A stretch of DNA of 64,000 bases from Prostheceraeus crozeri (lineage: Eukaryota; Platyhelminthes; Polycladida; Euryleptidae). Made by a program: the position numbers and the translations under genes. The DNA lies in the NCBI GenBank assembly GCA_907163375.1, contig CAJQUW010012964.1, positions 248,001 to 312,000 of the forward strand. Direction: 5' to 3'. A model generated the notes under the pieces. The model had not been told where the DNA came from and made no database searches. It saw only the letters and a program-made list of their open reading frames with translations. This document shows, piece by piece, positions 12,645-23,701 of the stretch. Every line of letters begins with the position of its first letter. The stretch's first letter is position 1.

Positions 12645-12887
12645 GTGCCAAAGAAGGTGACATACAAACAGTACTCAATCCACAGTTTCCTCGACAAAAA
12701 GAAGAAAGCACTGGAATATAACCTCTTCAGATGTCCATTCAAATCGAATGAGCAAGATAAATCCTTTTACGGCTGCGTTGTCTGTCAACTACACTGTCAA
12801 GCATATCAGCCATGCTACATTCGGAGTACAATAACAAGTGATATGCATTTGAGAATAAAAGAACATTTTGAGAATGAAAACTCATAA
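12645..12887 (+). pseudogene. GIY-YIG-like fragment, Penelope-type endonuclease remnant
   Basis: An 81-codon frame whose C-terminal half has the pattern VVCQLHCQAYQPCYIRST followed by HLRIKEHFEN. This resembles the Cys-rich knuckle and GIY-YIG motif of the endonuclease domain of Penelope-like retroelements (typical form: C..C.A.YIG.T...L..R..EH). Only the domain scrap is left; no reverse transcriptase is seen beside it. A Penelope-type RT scrap occurs elsewhere in the window (30076-30312). A host GIY-YIG protein is less likely. Confidence 0.5.
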
Positions 12888-13099
12888 ATGTTTCGGCAAC
12901 AAGTTTCATGGCAACAATAATAGGAAGACAGCCATTGGTGAAGACCATTTAAAATACTCTGATCTAAGACTAAGATACTAAGATCTCTGCAAATCTCTTT
13001 TACGTCGAAAAGCTTTGGTACGACAGCTTTGTTATGGTGCAAATGTCAATGTTTTCAATAATGGAAGAATCGAAGTTTTCACTTTATTTTGTCAATTGA

Positions 13100-13526
13100 A
13101 TGATAACATATACTCCAAATGGAGCATCCAAATGTCTGATTATCTGCCAAGCTACTCCTCAATGTATTGGTGCGCATTATGTGAAGCAGAATGGCACCTG
13201 TTTTCTGATGCAGAGCTCTCGCAAGCGAATGATATACGGAAAACAAAGTGGAATTGGAACAGGAGATGTCATTTTTGAATCATTTTGTGATCCTAGCACA
13301 GGCTATGAATTAAGGTCATATCAACTTGTTTTTCGACGAAATTGAAGTAAAAAGGATCGCTGATCTTCAGACATGTCAACAGGATTGTATAAAACATACG
13401 TGTTGCCTCACATTGGATTTTAATCATCGGGATCATCGTTGCTATCTCCAACCTGTAGACCTGGAAGCTGCTTCTGATAAATTTACAATTGCATCAATAG
13501 CCTCTTTCTCAGCAAAAAGACGCTAA
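13100..13526 (+). pseudogene. Two PAN/apple domains in tandem, broken or mis-spliced host gene
   Basis: PAN/apple domains are small disulfide-bonded modules of secreted or surface proteins that bind proteins or sugars. The first (13100-13345) shows SKCLIICQATPQCIGAHY, then GTCFLMQSS and a closing ESFCDP. The second (13326-13526) shows CQQDCIKHTCCLTLDF then HRCYLQPVD. They lie in different frames (+2, then +3), and the join falls at a run of five T near 13329, so a one-base shift there or a short unseen intron separates them. There is a stop just before the first ATG, and no signal peptide is in view. A related half-motif (EASKCQTTC) occurs near 12493, suggesting a further decayed PAN unit upstream. 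Confidence 0.6.
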
Positions 13527-14584
13527 AATGGGATAGAGCATGGTCAATTTTCCAGCAATCTGGCGTCACCTAAAAATTCACTCTGCAATACACACAGATC
13601 TATATTCACTAACGCTTTTGTCAACAAACAATTTCTTCCTAATAGGATAACAAGGGCATCAAACCCTAGAACCACATGGCAATCATTCTTCGATATGGTG
13701 TCCTGTCGTTGCTGAATGTTCATTGTTGTCACAGTGTATCACTTGGAGGCGGATTCATTCATTGTATGATAGCGATTGAAAAACGAATTTTCGAGGGTCA
13801 TCAAAAGTTGCTATCTCCATGTCAATATCTCATCTAGAGGTCCCTTCACCAACGTCATGGCAATGGAAATCAGTCCGAATTTCAATAAACTAACAGAGAA
13901 CAGTGAATAAGCATTATGTGTACACAGTCGATTATGTAGGCCTGTGTATGGCTTCACAATCTTTCGCAATGAAACCATCAGTAACTGACTGTTCTTATCC
14001 CGTGAAACCCTGTATGCAAACTACGCTCAAAAGCCTCATGGTGTTCTAGGCTCAATATTTGATGTTCTAGGCCTATTTGTAATACTAGCAGCATTGGTGT
14101 CAAGACAAATATTAAACAATCACTTGTTTTCATATTAAACGGTTAATTAACTTCAGGAAACGTCTCTTAATTTCAAAAGCCACTTCAGCGAAATATGTTG
14201 CATTTTGTTGCACGAAAATACGGTACAATGGAGTTTTGTGCATCTTATCGTTGAAAATTCACTTTATCACATTGAATTCACAGCGACATGATATCGACTT
14301 CTTCCTTAAATTGTTGATGCAAAGTTGAACTCAATTTCGTTTATGTCGTCTGAATTAAATTCTGTAGGTACGATTCTGCTGAAAACTGCGTTGTGATGTC
14401 CTAAATACTACGCTACTGATGCATCACTCAGCAGTAGTAGTGACTACAGTCAATTATGTGAAAATGCTCTATACAAAGTGAAAACATAAAATTGGAGCTT
14501 ACATAAGCTATGGTTAGAAATCATGCAACATAATTGAGACATGTACATCAATACTAAAGAGCAAGAAAAACCCCGCTCCCATCA
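13527..14584. other. No gene recognised
   Basis: AT-rich DNA without a domain, exon or repeat boundary that I could support. Confidence 0.45.
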
Positions 14585-15135
14585 GGTAAGAAGTTTAAAT
14601 ATATCGGTTCACTCTTAGACGAAGCATTATCTTGCAAGCAGGACATCAAAAGTCGCATACAAGCAGGATGGAAAAGTTGGAGACATGTGACAGGAGTTTT
14701 CTTCGACAAAGGAATTCCTCTAACTGAAATCAAAGATCTACCAGGCCATGATACGACTGGCAATGACCTATGGAAGAGAGTGTTGGGTACCGAGGAAGAA
14801 AGATACACAGAGGCTGATGGTGACCGAAATAAAGATGCTCAGGCGATATCAAGGTTTGACCCTCTGGGATCGAGTCAAGAGTGAAGAGAATCGGCGCAAG
14901 ATGAAATTTCCAGCCATCGACCAATTCATGGAGTATAAACGGCTTTCATGGCACGGGCTCGTCAGAAGAAGACCGGACGATCATACAACTCAAGTAGCCC
15001 TGCATCAACCAAAATCTGGCAGACGAAGAAGAAGTCGTCCACCCCTGTCATGGAAAAGGATCATAGAAAAGGATTTCGAGCAAAAAGGCAAAATCCACAA
15101 TCCGGCCCTGATCACGTTGAACGGAAGAGGAGGAT
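14585..15135 (+). mobile_element. RTE-type LINE, 3' end of ORF2
   Basis: The C-terminal end of a non-LTR reverse transcriptase. The first part reads KFKYIGSLLDEALSCKQDIK then RIQAGWKSWRHVTGVFFDKG. A frame change near 14735 follows, then IYQAMIRLAMTYGRECW, KKDTQRLMVTEIKMLRRYQG and KRLSWHGLVRRRPDD. These are the conserved tail motifs of RTE-like elements (FKYLGS; RI..GW..W; YG.ECW; K.LRW..G; RL.W.GH..RR). The catalytic RT core and endonuclease are missing, so it is a 5'-truncated copy, as LINEs usually leave. Confidence 0.85.
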
Positions 15136-15346
15136 TCGGCCCACCTGGAATAATTTGAGATTGGTGGCCGGTAAAGGTGAGCAAAGGTAAGCATCCTATC
15201 ACTGGTCTCTCCCGAGGCTGATAAAACAATGATCATCTACGGTCTTCTTAATTTTCGCTATTGCAATTTCTTGATTGCAGGAGAACCCTAAGAACAATGA
15301 CAGAACATCGATTTCACGTCCGCCATTGAAATGACGAAAGGGTGGA

Positions 15347-15941
15347 CCTAGGTAACAATTACGACCTCGAATAGACCCTTTATAGCCCGAATAACCCATG
15401 TAGCCCTCTAATAACCCTGCTATGGAAAACGGGCAAGAACAGGTTAAAAAGAGGGTATGAATTGCCCTGTAACAAACCTCGTATGCTGCGAATAACCCTT
15501 AAACCTGTTTTTACCCTAGTAGACCTACTATACCCTTGGTCAACATATTGGAGTAGGTGATACCTCCAAAGACAATGGATTCATAGTCTTTGGATACCTC
15601 TGTCATCGTCCCAATAGCATGCCGAAATTCAGTTAACCGCCGATGAATTTGAACTGAGATTCATACCGAATTATTAGCCAAGTTCAACCTGAAATTGTAA
15701 AAAATAGCCCTGAAATAGTACAATTAGCCCTATTTTAACAACGAAAACGCCCTGGAATTATCCTAATTGTTCTATTATAGGCCGGATAAGCCTGTTTGTA
15801 CGTCCCTGTTATAGCCCGGTTCAACACCAGATAATCATTACCCTGATGTTGCCCACCAGGTGTTGCGCCTTTCCGACTATAGCAGGGGGACCTAAATCAG
15901 GGCAATATCGTGGTTATATGAGGTCGTAATTGTTATCTGGG
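15347..15941. mobile_element. MITE with 22-bp terminal inverted repeats, CCC-rich inside
   Basis: Left end CCTAGGTAACAATTACGACC, right end its inverse with two mismatches. The interior is unusual: it is full of short units such as TAGCCC, AATAACCC and AGACCC, giving a strongly strand-biased C-rich plus strand. No coding capacity. The target duplication is unclear (possibly 2-3 bp), so the superfamily is not assigned. Confidence 0.75.
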
Positions 15942-16536
15942 GACTGGTTTCTCATCATTGCATGGAGCATCAACCCCTGGAAGAAGACTTAATAAGGTGA
16001 CAATATTGTGAGAAATAAAAGGAAATGATTCTTTATGGAATTATTTCAACAACAAAAAGTGGAAGAACTGAAATTCAAAGGTCAATGACTGACTAGCCTT
16101 GCGGTCGTAGGCCCTAATATACAGCATGTATTCCAAAGATCAACGATCCATGATCCTAAGTTTCCAACAATCCTTTATTTTTGTGACTTTTTAAATTTTT
16201 ATGATGGCATTTTTCTTTGCCAATTGAAGCTGATAGCTTTTTTAATCATTGTGATGATTAATGATTAATTCATCTTTTGTACTTTTGGGGTTTTCATATT
16301 TACGTATATCATGTATGAGCTTTCTTCACTTGAGCATTGTCAGCATTCATGTCAATTGATGGCATAAACACGCTATTAGATGAATGCAAGAATTATACTA
16401 TGCATGATGCCAATTAAGGTCAAATAGATGTGACCACTATCGCTGTAGAGTAGCCTACCCGCTTAGAAGTGCACCTATTTGTATTCGGATTCTAGTCAAG
16501 CGAGTTGTTTGAAAATAGGGTGCTTGCATTGATTTG
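15942..16536. other. No gene recognised
   Basis: AT-rich spacer between two MITEs. Nothing supported. Confidence 0.5.
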
Positions 16537-16544
16537 CATTTTAC

Positions 16545-16826
16545 GGCACTACTGCAGTTTAGTGCACCCTCTATGAAAGAGACGGAAACGCGCCTACTGC
16601 AGTTTAGTGCACCCTAAAACAACGGCGCATTCTCCCGCAAACGATGACTACGCACATTACACCGAAGCGCGCGCTCGGTGTAATGTGCGAAGACGAAGAC
16701 GAAGACACACGAAGACACAAAGACACTCATTTATAACTATAGGGAAGAACGAACGGCATTCATTCTGTTGATTAAATCATGTTGTTCTCACATGCATTTT
16801 AGGGTGCACTAAACTGCAGTAGTGCC
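16545..16826. mobile_element. 282-bp MITE with internal copy of its own end
   Basis: Ends GGCACTACTGCAGTTTAGTG and its perfect inverse, 26 bp each. The flanks are CATTTTAC and GATTTTAC, an 8-bp duplication with one mismatch or 6-7 bp if read strictly. A third copy of the inner part of the end (CTACTGCAGTTTAGTGCACC) lies inside at about 16593. A perfect 15-bp stem occupies the middle. Non-coding; superfamily uncertain, hAT-like if the 8-bp reading holds. Confidence 0.85.
16651..16689. repeat. Perfect 15-bp hairpin inside the MITE
   Basis: CGCACATTACACCGA is followed after nine bases (GC-alternating) by its exact inverse TCGGTGTAATGTGCG. The stem is perfect and much more G+C-rich than the surroundings. 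Confidence 0.9.
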
Positions 16827-17134
16827 GATTTTACTTCATCTTGTTCCTCCTAATGCAAGACGCTGTACAAGCAAGTTGAGATTAAGGACAGTCATCACAT
16901 AATGAAAGCTTTCTCCACGTTAGAATTTTTGCTTACAGCAGGACAGATCGGTGGGTTTTCAGATTGAGCATTTTTTTCTACATTTTGCTGCAACTCAAGG
17001 CACGAAGCCTACGCATGTGTATTAAAACATATGCAATAAATCTGCCATGCATTGGAATATGCTCTTATATTCCAGATGGGCAATTCAAATCATCGGCAGA
17101 TAAATATCTACATATCAATTTTGTACGCAATTCT

Positions 17135-17365
17135 TCAAATGACATATCTACCATCAACGAAAATGATTCTCTGGCCGTTGGGTTGCAGAGGAAGTTTCAC
17201 ATGCCGCCATGATGATCCTCCGTTACCATGTCGCAGACGAGGTGGTCCGAAATGAGGAAAACTACTTCGGGGAGGAAGACGTTGTTTGGCGTAATGCAAG
17301 TATGCACGGTGAAAATCATCGTAGCCACACGATTTCGGCGGATATTGGAGGTGCGCTGGGATATG
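17135..17365 (-). CDS. Last coding exon of an unidentified host gene
   Basis: On the minus strand the exon starts just after TTTTTATTGCAG and stays open for 76 codons to a TGA at 17135. It joins in frame (phase 0) to the exon at 17428-17647. The peptide is rich in proline, arginine and aromatic residues (YPPKSCGYDDFHRAYLHYAK, RLPPRSSFPHFGPPRL) and ends FVDGRYVI. No family is recognised and no membrane segment is seen. Clean splice sites on both sides of a 62-bp intron and consistent phase make this the best-supported host gene in the window. Confidence 0.6.
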   Translation of the reverse strand, partial: HIPAHLQYPPKSCGYDDFHRAYLHYAKQRLPPRSSFPHFGPPRLRHGNGGSSWRHVKLPLQPNGQRIIFVDGRYVI

Positions 17366-17427
17366 CTGCAATAAAAATCAAATCAAGCTCGACACCGAGG
17401 AACAACATTGAAACTGCAAAGTCTTAC
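17366..17427 (-). other. 62-bp intron
   Basis: Starts GTAAGACTTTGCAG and ends TTTTTATTGCAG on the minus strand, and it breaks the reading frame if retained. Short for an animal intron but within the known range. Confidence 0.5.
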
Positions 17428-17647
17428 TTCATACTCATCGGTTTGGCCCCTGAGATTCGACTCCGAGAAATAATTGAGCATTTCTCTTGGATCTCGATTA
17501 TATCCAGCAATGTCACTAAATCCACTCGAGGGTCTTGAGCTCCTCTGTCTTTCTTGAAAGACATCCATTTCTCTGTCATCGAATGTCTGATCTTCATTGC
17601 CGTAGAGATCGAGATATAGCCATTTATTCATTGATCCATAGCTCGTT
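17428..17647 (-). CDS. Penultimate exon of the same host gene
   Basis: Minus strand: acceptor ATATTTACAG precedes the exon; donor GTAAGA follows. It supplies 73 codons including MNKWLYLDLYGNEDQTFDD and an acidic/serine-rich stretch (QERQRSSRPSSGFSDIAGYN), and ends NLRGQTDEYE before the intron. The first base completes a codon from an earlier exon that must lie at higher coordinates; I did not find it with certainty. A short ATG-donor segment at 25528-25586 on the same strand is one possible first exon. Function unknown. Confidence 0.55.
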
Positions 17648-17685
17648 CTGTAAATATTTTGTTGTTTGATCATCAGTGACAAAGA

Positions 17686-17706
17686 TTATATATATATATA
17701 TATATT
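17686..17706. repeat. (TA)n microsatellite
   Basis: About ten uninterrupted TA units. Confidence 0.95.
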
Positions 17707-20700
17707 TGATTGATGCGCTAATTTACAAAGTCAATTCGTCCCTTGTTCCACTTGGCTATTACTTTAATAGAAGGGACAGCTGATATCTATTAATGGTAAA
17801 GGAGTGACTCATAAATGGAACGAAAATAGTTCAACTGTAGATTATTTTATTCCCTATTTCACTGGCTATTTCACTTACAAAAATGTTCAAAAATAATGCC
17901 CTCCTAAAATAAAATTTTACATTCTTATCGAGATAAGAATAATAAGAATAATAATAAGAAAGATCTGTATTAATTAGAAGTTAGTGTCCTTATTTTAATT
18001 GAACGCAACCTTGAATGTTCCCTATTTCCATTGATCGGGTGACTTCACCTGTTTTGTTTGCGTTGATGTAACCCATTGCGGTAAGAATATATACTGATGC
18101 GCTTTCGTCTACATATGAATGATTTTAATTAAAATGGATTAGTAGGCCTAGCACCTTGCAACTTTCAATTCGTCGAAGTTAGCATACTATCATCAGACAT
18201 GAGCTTTTAGATGCATGAGCATGCGGGTAGACAAGATCACAAAACATTAGGGTGTTGATGATATTTTTTAAACAATCTTGCTATTGATCTTAAAAATATG
18301 CTATGGATCATTTATCCGGGACATTTTAAGTGAGTTTAGTAAGCCATAGATATTGCATATACATTACAATACAATTATTGTCTGATCGATCGATCTCAAC
18401 AATTGCTGCCGATTGATTGAACGACCGTTTTTCGACCGGGCCGGTCGACCGATCGACTTACACCGTCACAACCGAACCCAACCGGTCGACCGGGCCAGTC
18501 AGCCGGTCCTGCTTTCAACTCTGCCATAGATTATTGTTGCTTGTCATGCTACTTCTATTGCTGTAAAATGCACGCTGCTCCGGTGTGTGAATAATCTATC
18601 CTATCATGATACCACTTGGTCATCATGCTGACTATGTTGCCACCCCAGTGCGATATGCCAGACTAACACAGCAGTAGCATTGATGTAAAATTCATACTAA
18701 TTTCATGATTATATTCAGAATAATACAACAATGAAGGTTTGAATGTACAGTATATCCTATCTATCGCAATGGCATCAAATAAGAGACTGCCGAAAAGAAA
18801 TGAGAGGATCGAGGCGTTCCTGGGCCAAAACATTCTCAATAAAACGGGCTCTGTTCGGACAGTTCCTAAAAGAATGTAGGCAGGACCGCATAATTCAGGG
18901 ACATTTGCAGAACCTACATCATAGCTGTCTTAGCACCGAAAGAAATTACTGTTTAATGTAAGCATTCTACTAAGGAGATTTTTGTAAGAAATAAAACTTC
19001 CTATAAAAGTGCTGCTGAATCTAGGCCAGTGCATGTTTTGGGAAGGTTACGGAATCATTTGTTATATGGAGAAACTACATACGAAAGTTAATAGGTCCCT
19101 GAATTCATTTATAGTTTGCAGCTGCCTTTGAAATATAATTCCATCCCTTGCATCATGCATGCAAGCATTCATAAGTTCTCATCGCGTTGTGAGAAATTTT
19201 TTATTTGTCATCATTTTACTATTCTGCACTTCACTGTCATGAAATTGTGATGATCGCAATGTAAAGATTTGGAAACGATGGATGAAAAGTATTTCAATTT
19301 ACAGGGGAATGGAATGTACATGCATGTGTAGCTGGGTAATTTCTGTGTAAAGACTATACAGATATTGCATCTTTCAGTGGCACTAAACCTCTTTGTCAGT
19401 CCACTTCAAATGCAATTGCATTAAAAGTATGCTGTAATGCATGCTTCTCTTAAGATACTCCTTAATGCATTTTCAAATTTTCAAGCTCCTTTTCTGCATT
19501 ATAGCACTTAAACAAGAGCCCTCAAACTCTGATCACATGTTCAGTTGTGCAACTTAAAACCCCATTTAATGCATCAAAATACCTTCAAATCTCCTGATAA
19601 AATCCGATCAGAAATTATTACTCAATACTCACAGCATGAAATTTGTTTGGAAGCAGCAAAGGTTGTGCAATCTTACGCATCTCAGAAGCTATGTCAATGT
19701 TTGCAAGAAGTTTCAGACAAAATTTACCTTCGGTTGCAATGTCGTCTATTTGCTATTAGTTTATCACGAGAAATCATTGTCTTAACCGATTGACTCATTA
19801 AGCTCCTTATTTTATTTTGCTATCATTCTTGAATTTCGCATGCAATGTTTCATCCAGCAAATTCAGTAGTTGCATCTACTTTGTAAGCTCATTTTTGCAA
19901 TCGCAATGTTAAAGCAATGTCAAATTCCTGATTTCGTTCGCATTTTCTGCTTTACGATGCTCAGCATAATGTTTACAGAATCAGAAATAAACGAGTGCTA
20001 GAGATGTACACAATAATATTTTGATAAGCAAGAAAATTATTGCTTCGTATTATTTTAGGAAGCTGTAATTTTCGAACAACATTCAATTTGTACACTTGGA
20101 GCGAAATTAGCTTGCGGACAACCAGAATTTTATACTTCATTATTAGAAAAAAACGTAGCACGCCCCTCACAACTCGAAAGACTTTTTTTAACAATTCTTC
20201 TCTTTTGTTATTTAATCATGAATTGAGGCTGAGTAGTGATTGTGCAGTGATATTTGTCATTTGCTTCGATTACTTATGACTCGAACGGTCCACTTTATGC
20301 ATTTTCATAGGCAATATACTTTCAGACATTACTTTCGGGTTCATTCGCGCATAGGCTATATCGCGTATAAAGAGAAGTGATCGGATCAGGTTGTGGTTTG
20401 GGGCACGGGTTGAAGGAACAAATATCATGAACAAATTTGAGAGTCCGGTGGAGGCTAGAATTGTCGAAGCCAATTGCATAAAAGAAAATTGTCCGTCTCT
20501 CAACAGAAGAGAGGAGCTCACTCAGTGGCAACTGATCTGTCCACCCATATCTGACGCCATCGCACCACTGTCGAACACTCATTGACTCTGAACGTGACGA
20601 TGCTGCTGGGCAGTCAGTGTTTGTTCGCTTGAACATATTGCCTTTAGCTTCTTTTGTGCAATTTTTACTTTTCAGTGCGGATAAAATTTCTTGGGAGAGA

Positions 20701-21625
20701 ACTTGTTTTTCGACTGTAATAGTCATTCATCATATTATGAATCGCCTCTTGTGCGCCGCAATAAACTGGCCATGAGATTCCCATCCCAAACCGAAAGTTG
20801 TTCCGATACTTTCTTAGTTTTTTCATACTATACTCACATAAATATGTCGTTTTTTTGTCAACACGACATAATTTTTTTTGCTTTCAATTTGCTCTATTAT
20901 GCCTGCTGCTATGTGCTGAAGTGGCTGCGGATACTTATTGGACTGCAATTAGCAATTTCGCAATCGCTATTCTAATCGTGATATTAAGACGAGTTCACAT
21001 TAAACCGACAATGATAACTGCAATGATAAATTGAAATAAAATCGCTCTGCATGTGTAACGCAGCTGCTGCACACATTACCAGATCTTCTAGTTCAATGTG
21101 TACAGCGGAACTCAACGATTAAGTGAAAATCGTCACAATTCTATCGTTATCGGCCTATTGTGAGGCACCTTCACTTTTCATTTTCTTGGATCGTTCGCAC
21201 AATTGCTGTTATCTTTAAAATGAGTTTATTATTTGCCGTTACTGCATTCCTCCCCTGCATGTTCGATATAGGCTACACACGTATACATGAAGGCTACACT
21301 TGCATTGCATTTTGTAGTTCGAAACAAAGATAAGTCAATTGATTAGCGCTCCCTATTGTTAGCTCCCAACTATATTGACGATCAGCTAATTACTATATTA
21401 CTATATTAGCAATCTGATCTAATTCCACTATTATATGAAGGCAAACGCTCCCTGTCTTGGCACTGTTTCTCACGATTATCATCTCAAAATTTTAACTGAC
21501 GATGAATCCTCAATATTGAAAGTAAAGTTGCGCTTTGCATTAGTCTGTACCTCATAGCAAAAACGCGCTTGAGCAATCAAGTGATGAGGATAGAAATTAC
21601 CAAATTCTTAGGATAGAAATATCGC
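17707..21625. other. No gene recognised; G+C patch at 18418-18512
   Basis: Mostly AT-rich. 18418-18512 is packed with GGTCGACC-like palindromic units (GACCGGGCCGGTCGACCG). A 134-codon minus frame at 20322-20726 has no recognised domain. (AAT/AAG)n-type simple sequence lies at about 17935-17962. Confidence 0.4.
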
Positions 21626-22095
21626 CCAAGTTCTGGCAAACCGTCGCAAAGAGTAAATTACCTGTCTGGCAAACCGTCGTAAAGGTCAAATTAGCTGTTT
21701 GACAAACCGTCGTAAAGGTCAAATTAGCTGTTTGACAAACCGTCGTGAGGGGTAAATCGCCTATCTGGCAAATCGTCGTAAGTCAATTTTTTTGATTTTG
21801 AATTTTATAGCTAATATGATGTAAAATACATTGAAAAATATTCACAATGAATATCAGATATCATAATCTTATGGTTCCACATGTACTCAGGCGCTGCAAA
21901 CCGTAGTAACGTAAGAAGATTAAACATAAAAAAATCTTAAAAGGATCCTCCTGATAAATGTCAAATTTGACTTACGACGGTTTGTCATACAGGTAATTTA
22001 CCCTTTACGACGGTTTGTCAGACAACTAATTTAAATCTTTACGACGGTTTGTCAGACAGGTAATTTACTCTTTGCGACGGTTTGCCAGAACTTGG
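21626..22095. mobile_element. Foldback element built of 33-bp repeats
   Basis: Left arm: five tandem units of about 33 bp around GGCAAACCGTCGTAA. Right arm: four units in inverse orientation around TTACGACGGTTTGTC. The outer ends are CCAAGTTCTGGCAAACCGTC and its inverse. A partial unit (GCAAACCGTAGTAA) also lies near 21895 in the loop. The spacer is AT-rich and non-coding. This is the structure of foldback-type elements, whose ends are made of repeated motifs. No clear target duplication was found. Confidence 0.85.
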
Positions 22096-22420
22096 ATGAC
22101 CAACCAACCACTTAAAGAAATGAGCGATTGCGCACACATGATCAAATTCATTCAGGACTGACTGTCATCGCCTACAACTGGATGCACAGAAGTACTAAGA
22201 AATGAAGTTTTGATGTTGAGCATCACCCCATGACCATTACATGTGAAAATGAATCTTAGCACAAGTCTCATCCCGTTTCTCATCAGGTTGTCATGGGTTT
22301 TCTCATTCCCAACAACAAGCCTGATGAAGGTGTTTTAAGATACTCGAACTAGTATTGTTGCACCGCATGACATTGTGATAGCATTAATTAATAGCTTATC
22401 CATCGAATACTGATAAAGTT

Positions 22421-22794
22421 GATTGACAACTTCAGTCTGTCGTAATATATTGAATGTCTAAAGAGAATGACAACTATTAAGTCAACAAAGACACCAACAC
22501 CCGTGATTCTCCGACCGCACTCTCCTGACCCAGGAATCAGGAGACGAGCTCGCACCTTCTTCAGTAGGCCACACTGACGGTTCAAAAGGAATGCGAGTGA
22601 AGGCAGAAGTCATCTCTAAGTGCTATTGACAACATATTGTCCTATTATTATTGACAGAACACTCCAGCGTTTGAGACAGCATATCAACATGTCATCATCT
22701 ACGTCACAGCGTAGATTGTCAACTAAGGTCTGTCGTAGTGCAGTGAATATGTAAAGAGAATGACAATTTTTAAGTCAATAAATGACACCAAAGT
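22421..22794. repeat. Direct repeat pair, about 75 bp, 293 bp apart
   Basis: Copies at about 22421-22498 and 22714-22794 share TCTGTCGTA, TAAAGAGAATGACAA and TTAAGTCAA in the same order with some substitutions. They may be the ends of an element or an old local duplication; no terminal or target structure was seen. Confidence 0.65.
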
Positions 22795-22947
22795 TAGTAA
22801 GTATACAAATGGTTAGTAAGATAAAGTTGAGTAAGTATAGATCTCCAGAAAAGCAGTTTGTGATAAATTTTTGAATAATTAGATGAATTTATTGAACATT
22901 TAGATAGTTGCATTTCTGTTTATCCACGATATATTACTTATACTTTA

Positions 22948-23699
22948 GGCCAGGCCAAACGTTCGATTAGATTTGACAAATCGGTTTCAAGAAGCTCGTT
23001 TTGATAAAAGCCGTTTTGTTGAATCGCAGCAATGTTAAAGCAGATTACTGTAAACGCATGTTTGACCTCATATAGATTTAGATTAATTAAAACGGTTTTA
23101 AATAAAACGTCCGTCTTGCTAAACAAAACCATTTTGAAACGCTTTCATGTAAATCCAAAGTTTGACTTCGACTGTTCTAATAGCATGATCGGTTGTGCTA
23201 AAGCGATCTTCTGATCACATTGGTTTTATCAAAACCAAGAGCTTCATCAAATCGATACGGATTTGTTAAACGATCGCAAGTGAATGGCATTAACAACTTC
23301 ACGTCATGCATAGCAATGTGAGATTTGTTAAACCACTTGGTGGTTAAATAGCGTAGATCGAAGAGAGAGGTCAGAAACACGATTAAACATGTCTGCGAAC
23401 TTATTACATTTACGCTGTAGCTTCTGTTCACAATATTCGATAAATCCGATCTTGATATGGAAAATGTTGTTCAATCGAAAGCTTTGGACATCATTAAATC
23501 CTATCTTTGACCTCAACAAGTTTTAGCTTTGACGAGGCCGTTTATATGTACCAGACAGTTTCATAAAATCGTAATATCATGATCGAGTGTCGAAATTGCG
23601 GTTAAAGCGCGATTAAATGATTGCGATGGTTTAATACATAAAACCGTTTCATTCAGATAAAACGGATTTATTAGATCTAATCGAAAGTTTGACCTGGCC
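22948..23699. mobile_element. 752-bp MITE with TA target duplication
   Basis: Left end GGCCAGGCCAAACGTTCGAT, right end its inverse with few mismatches, and TA on both flanks (22946-22947, 23700-23701). The interior is rich in short AAACGGTTT / AAACCGTTT-like palindromes, so single strands would fold extensively. No transposase; TA flanks suggest a Tc1/mariner-related source. Confidence 0.85.
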
Positions 23700-23701
23700 T
23701 A

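Noticed and set aside
17209-17538. 109-codon plus frame
   Set aside because: Opposite strand of the two minus exons, which have splice sites and consistent phase.
20322-20726. 134-codon minus frame as a receptor exon
   Set aside because: No recognisable membrane segments or motif, and no good acceptor; frame length alone is not enough.
21601-22110. CRISPR-like array
   Set aside because: The 33-bp units are contiguous with no unique spacers, and the arms are inverted; this is a foldback transposon in a eukaryotic genome.
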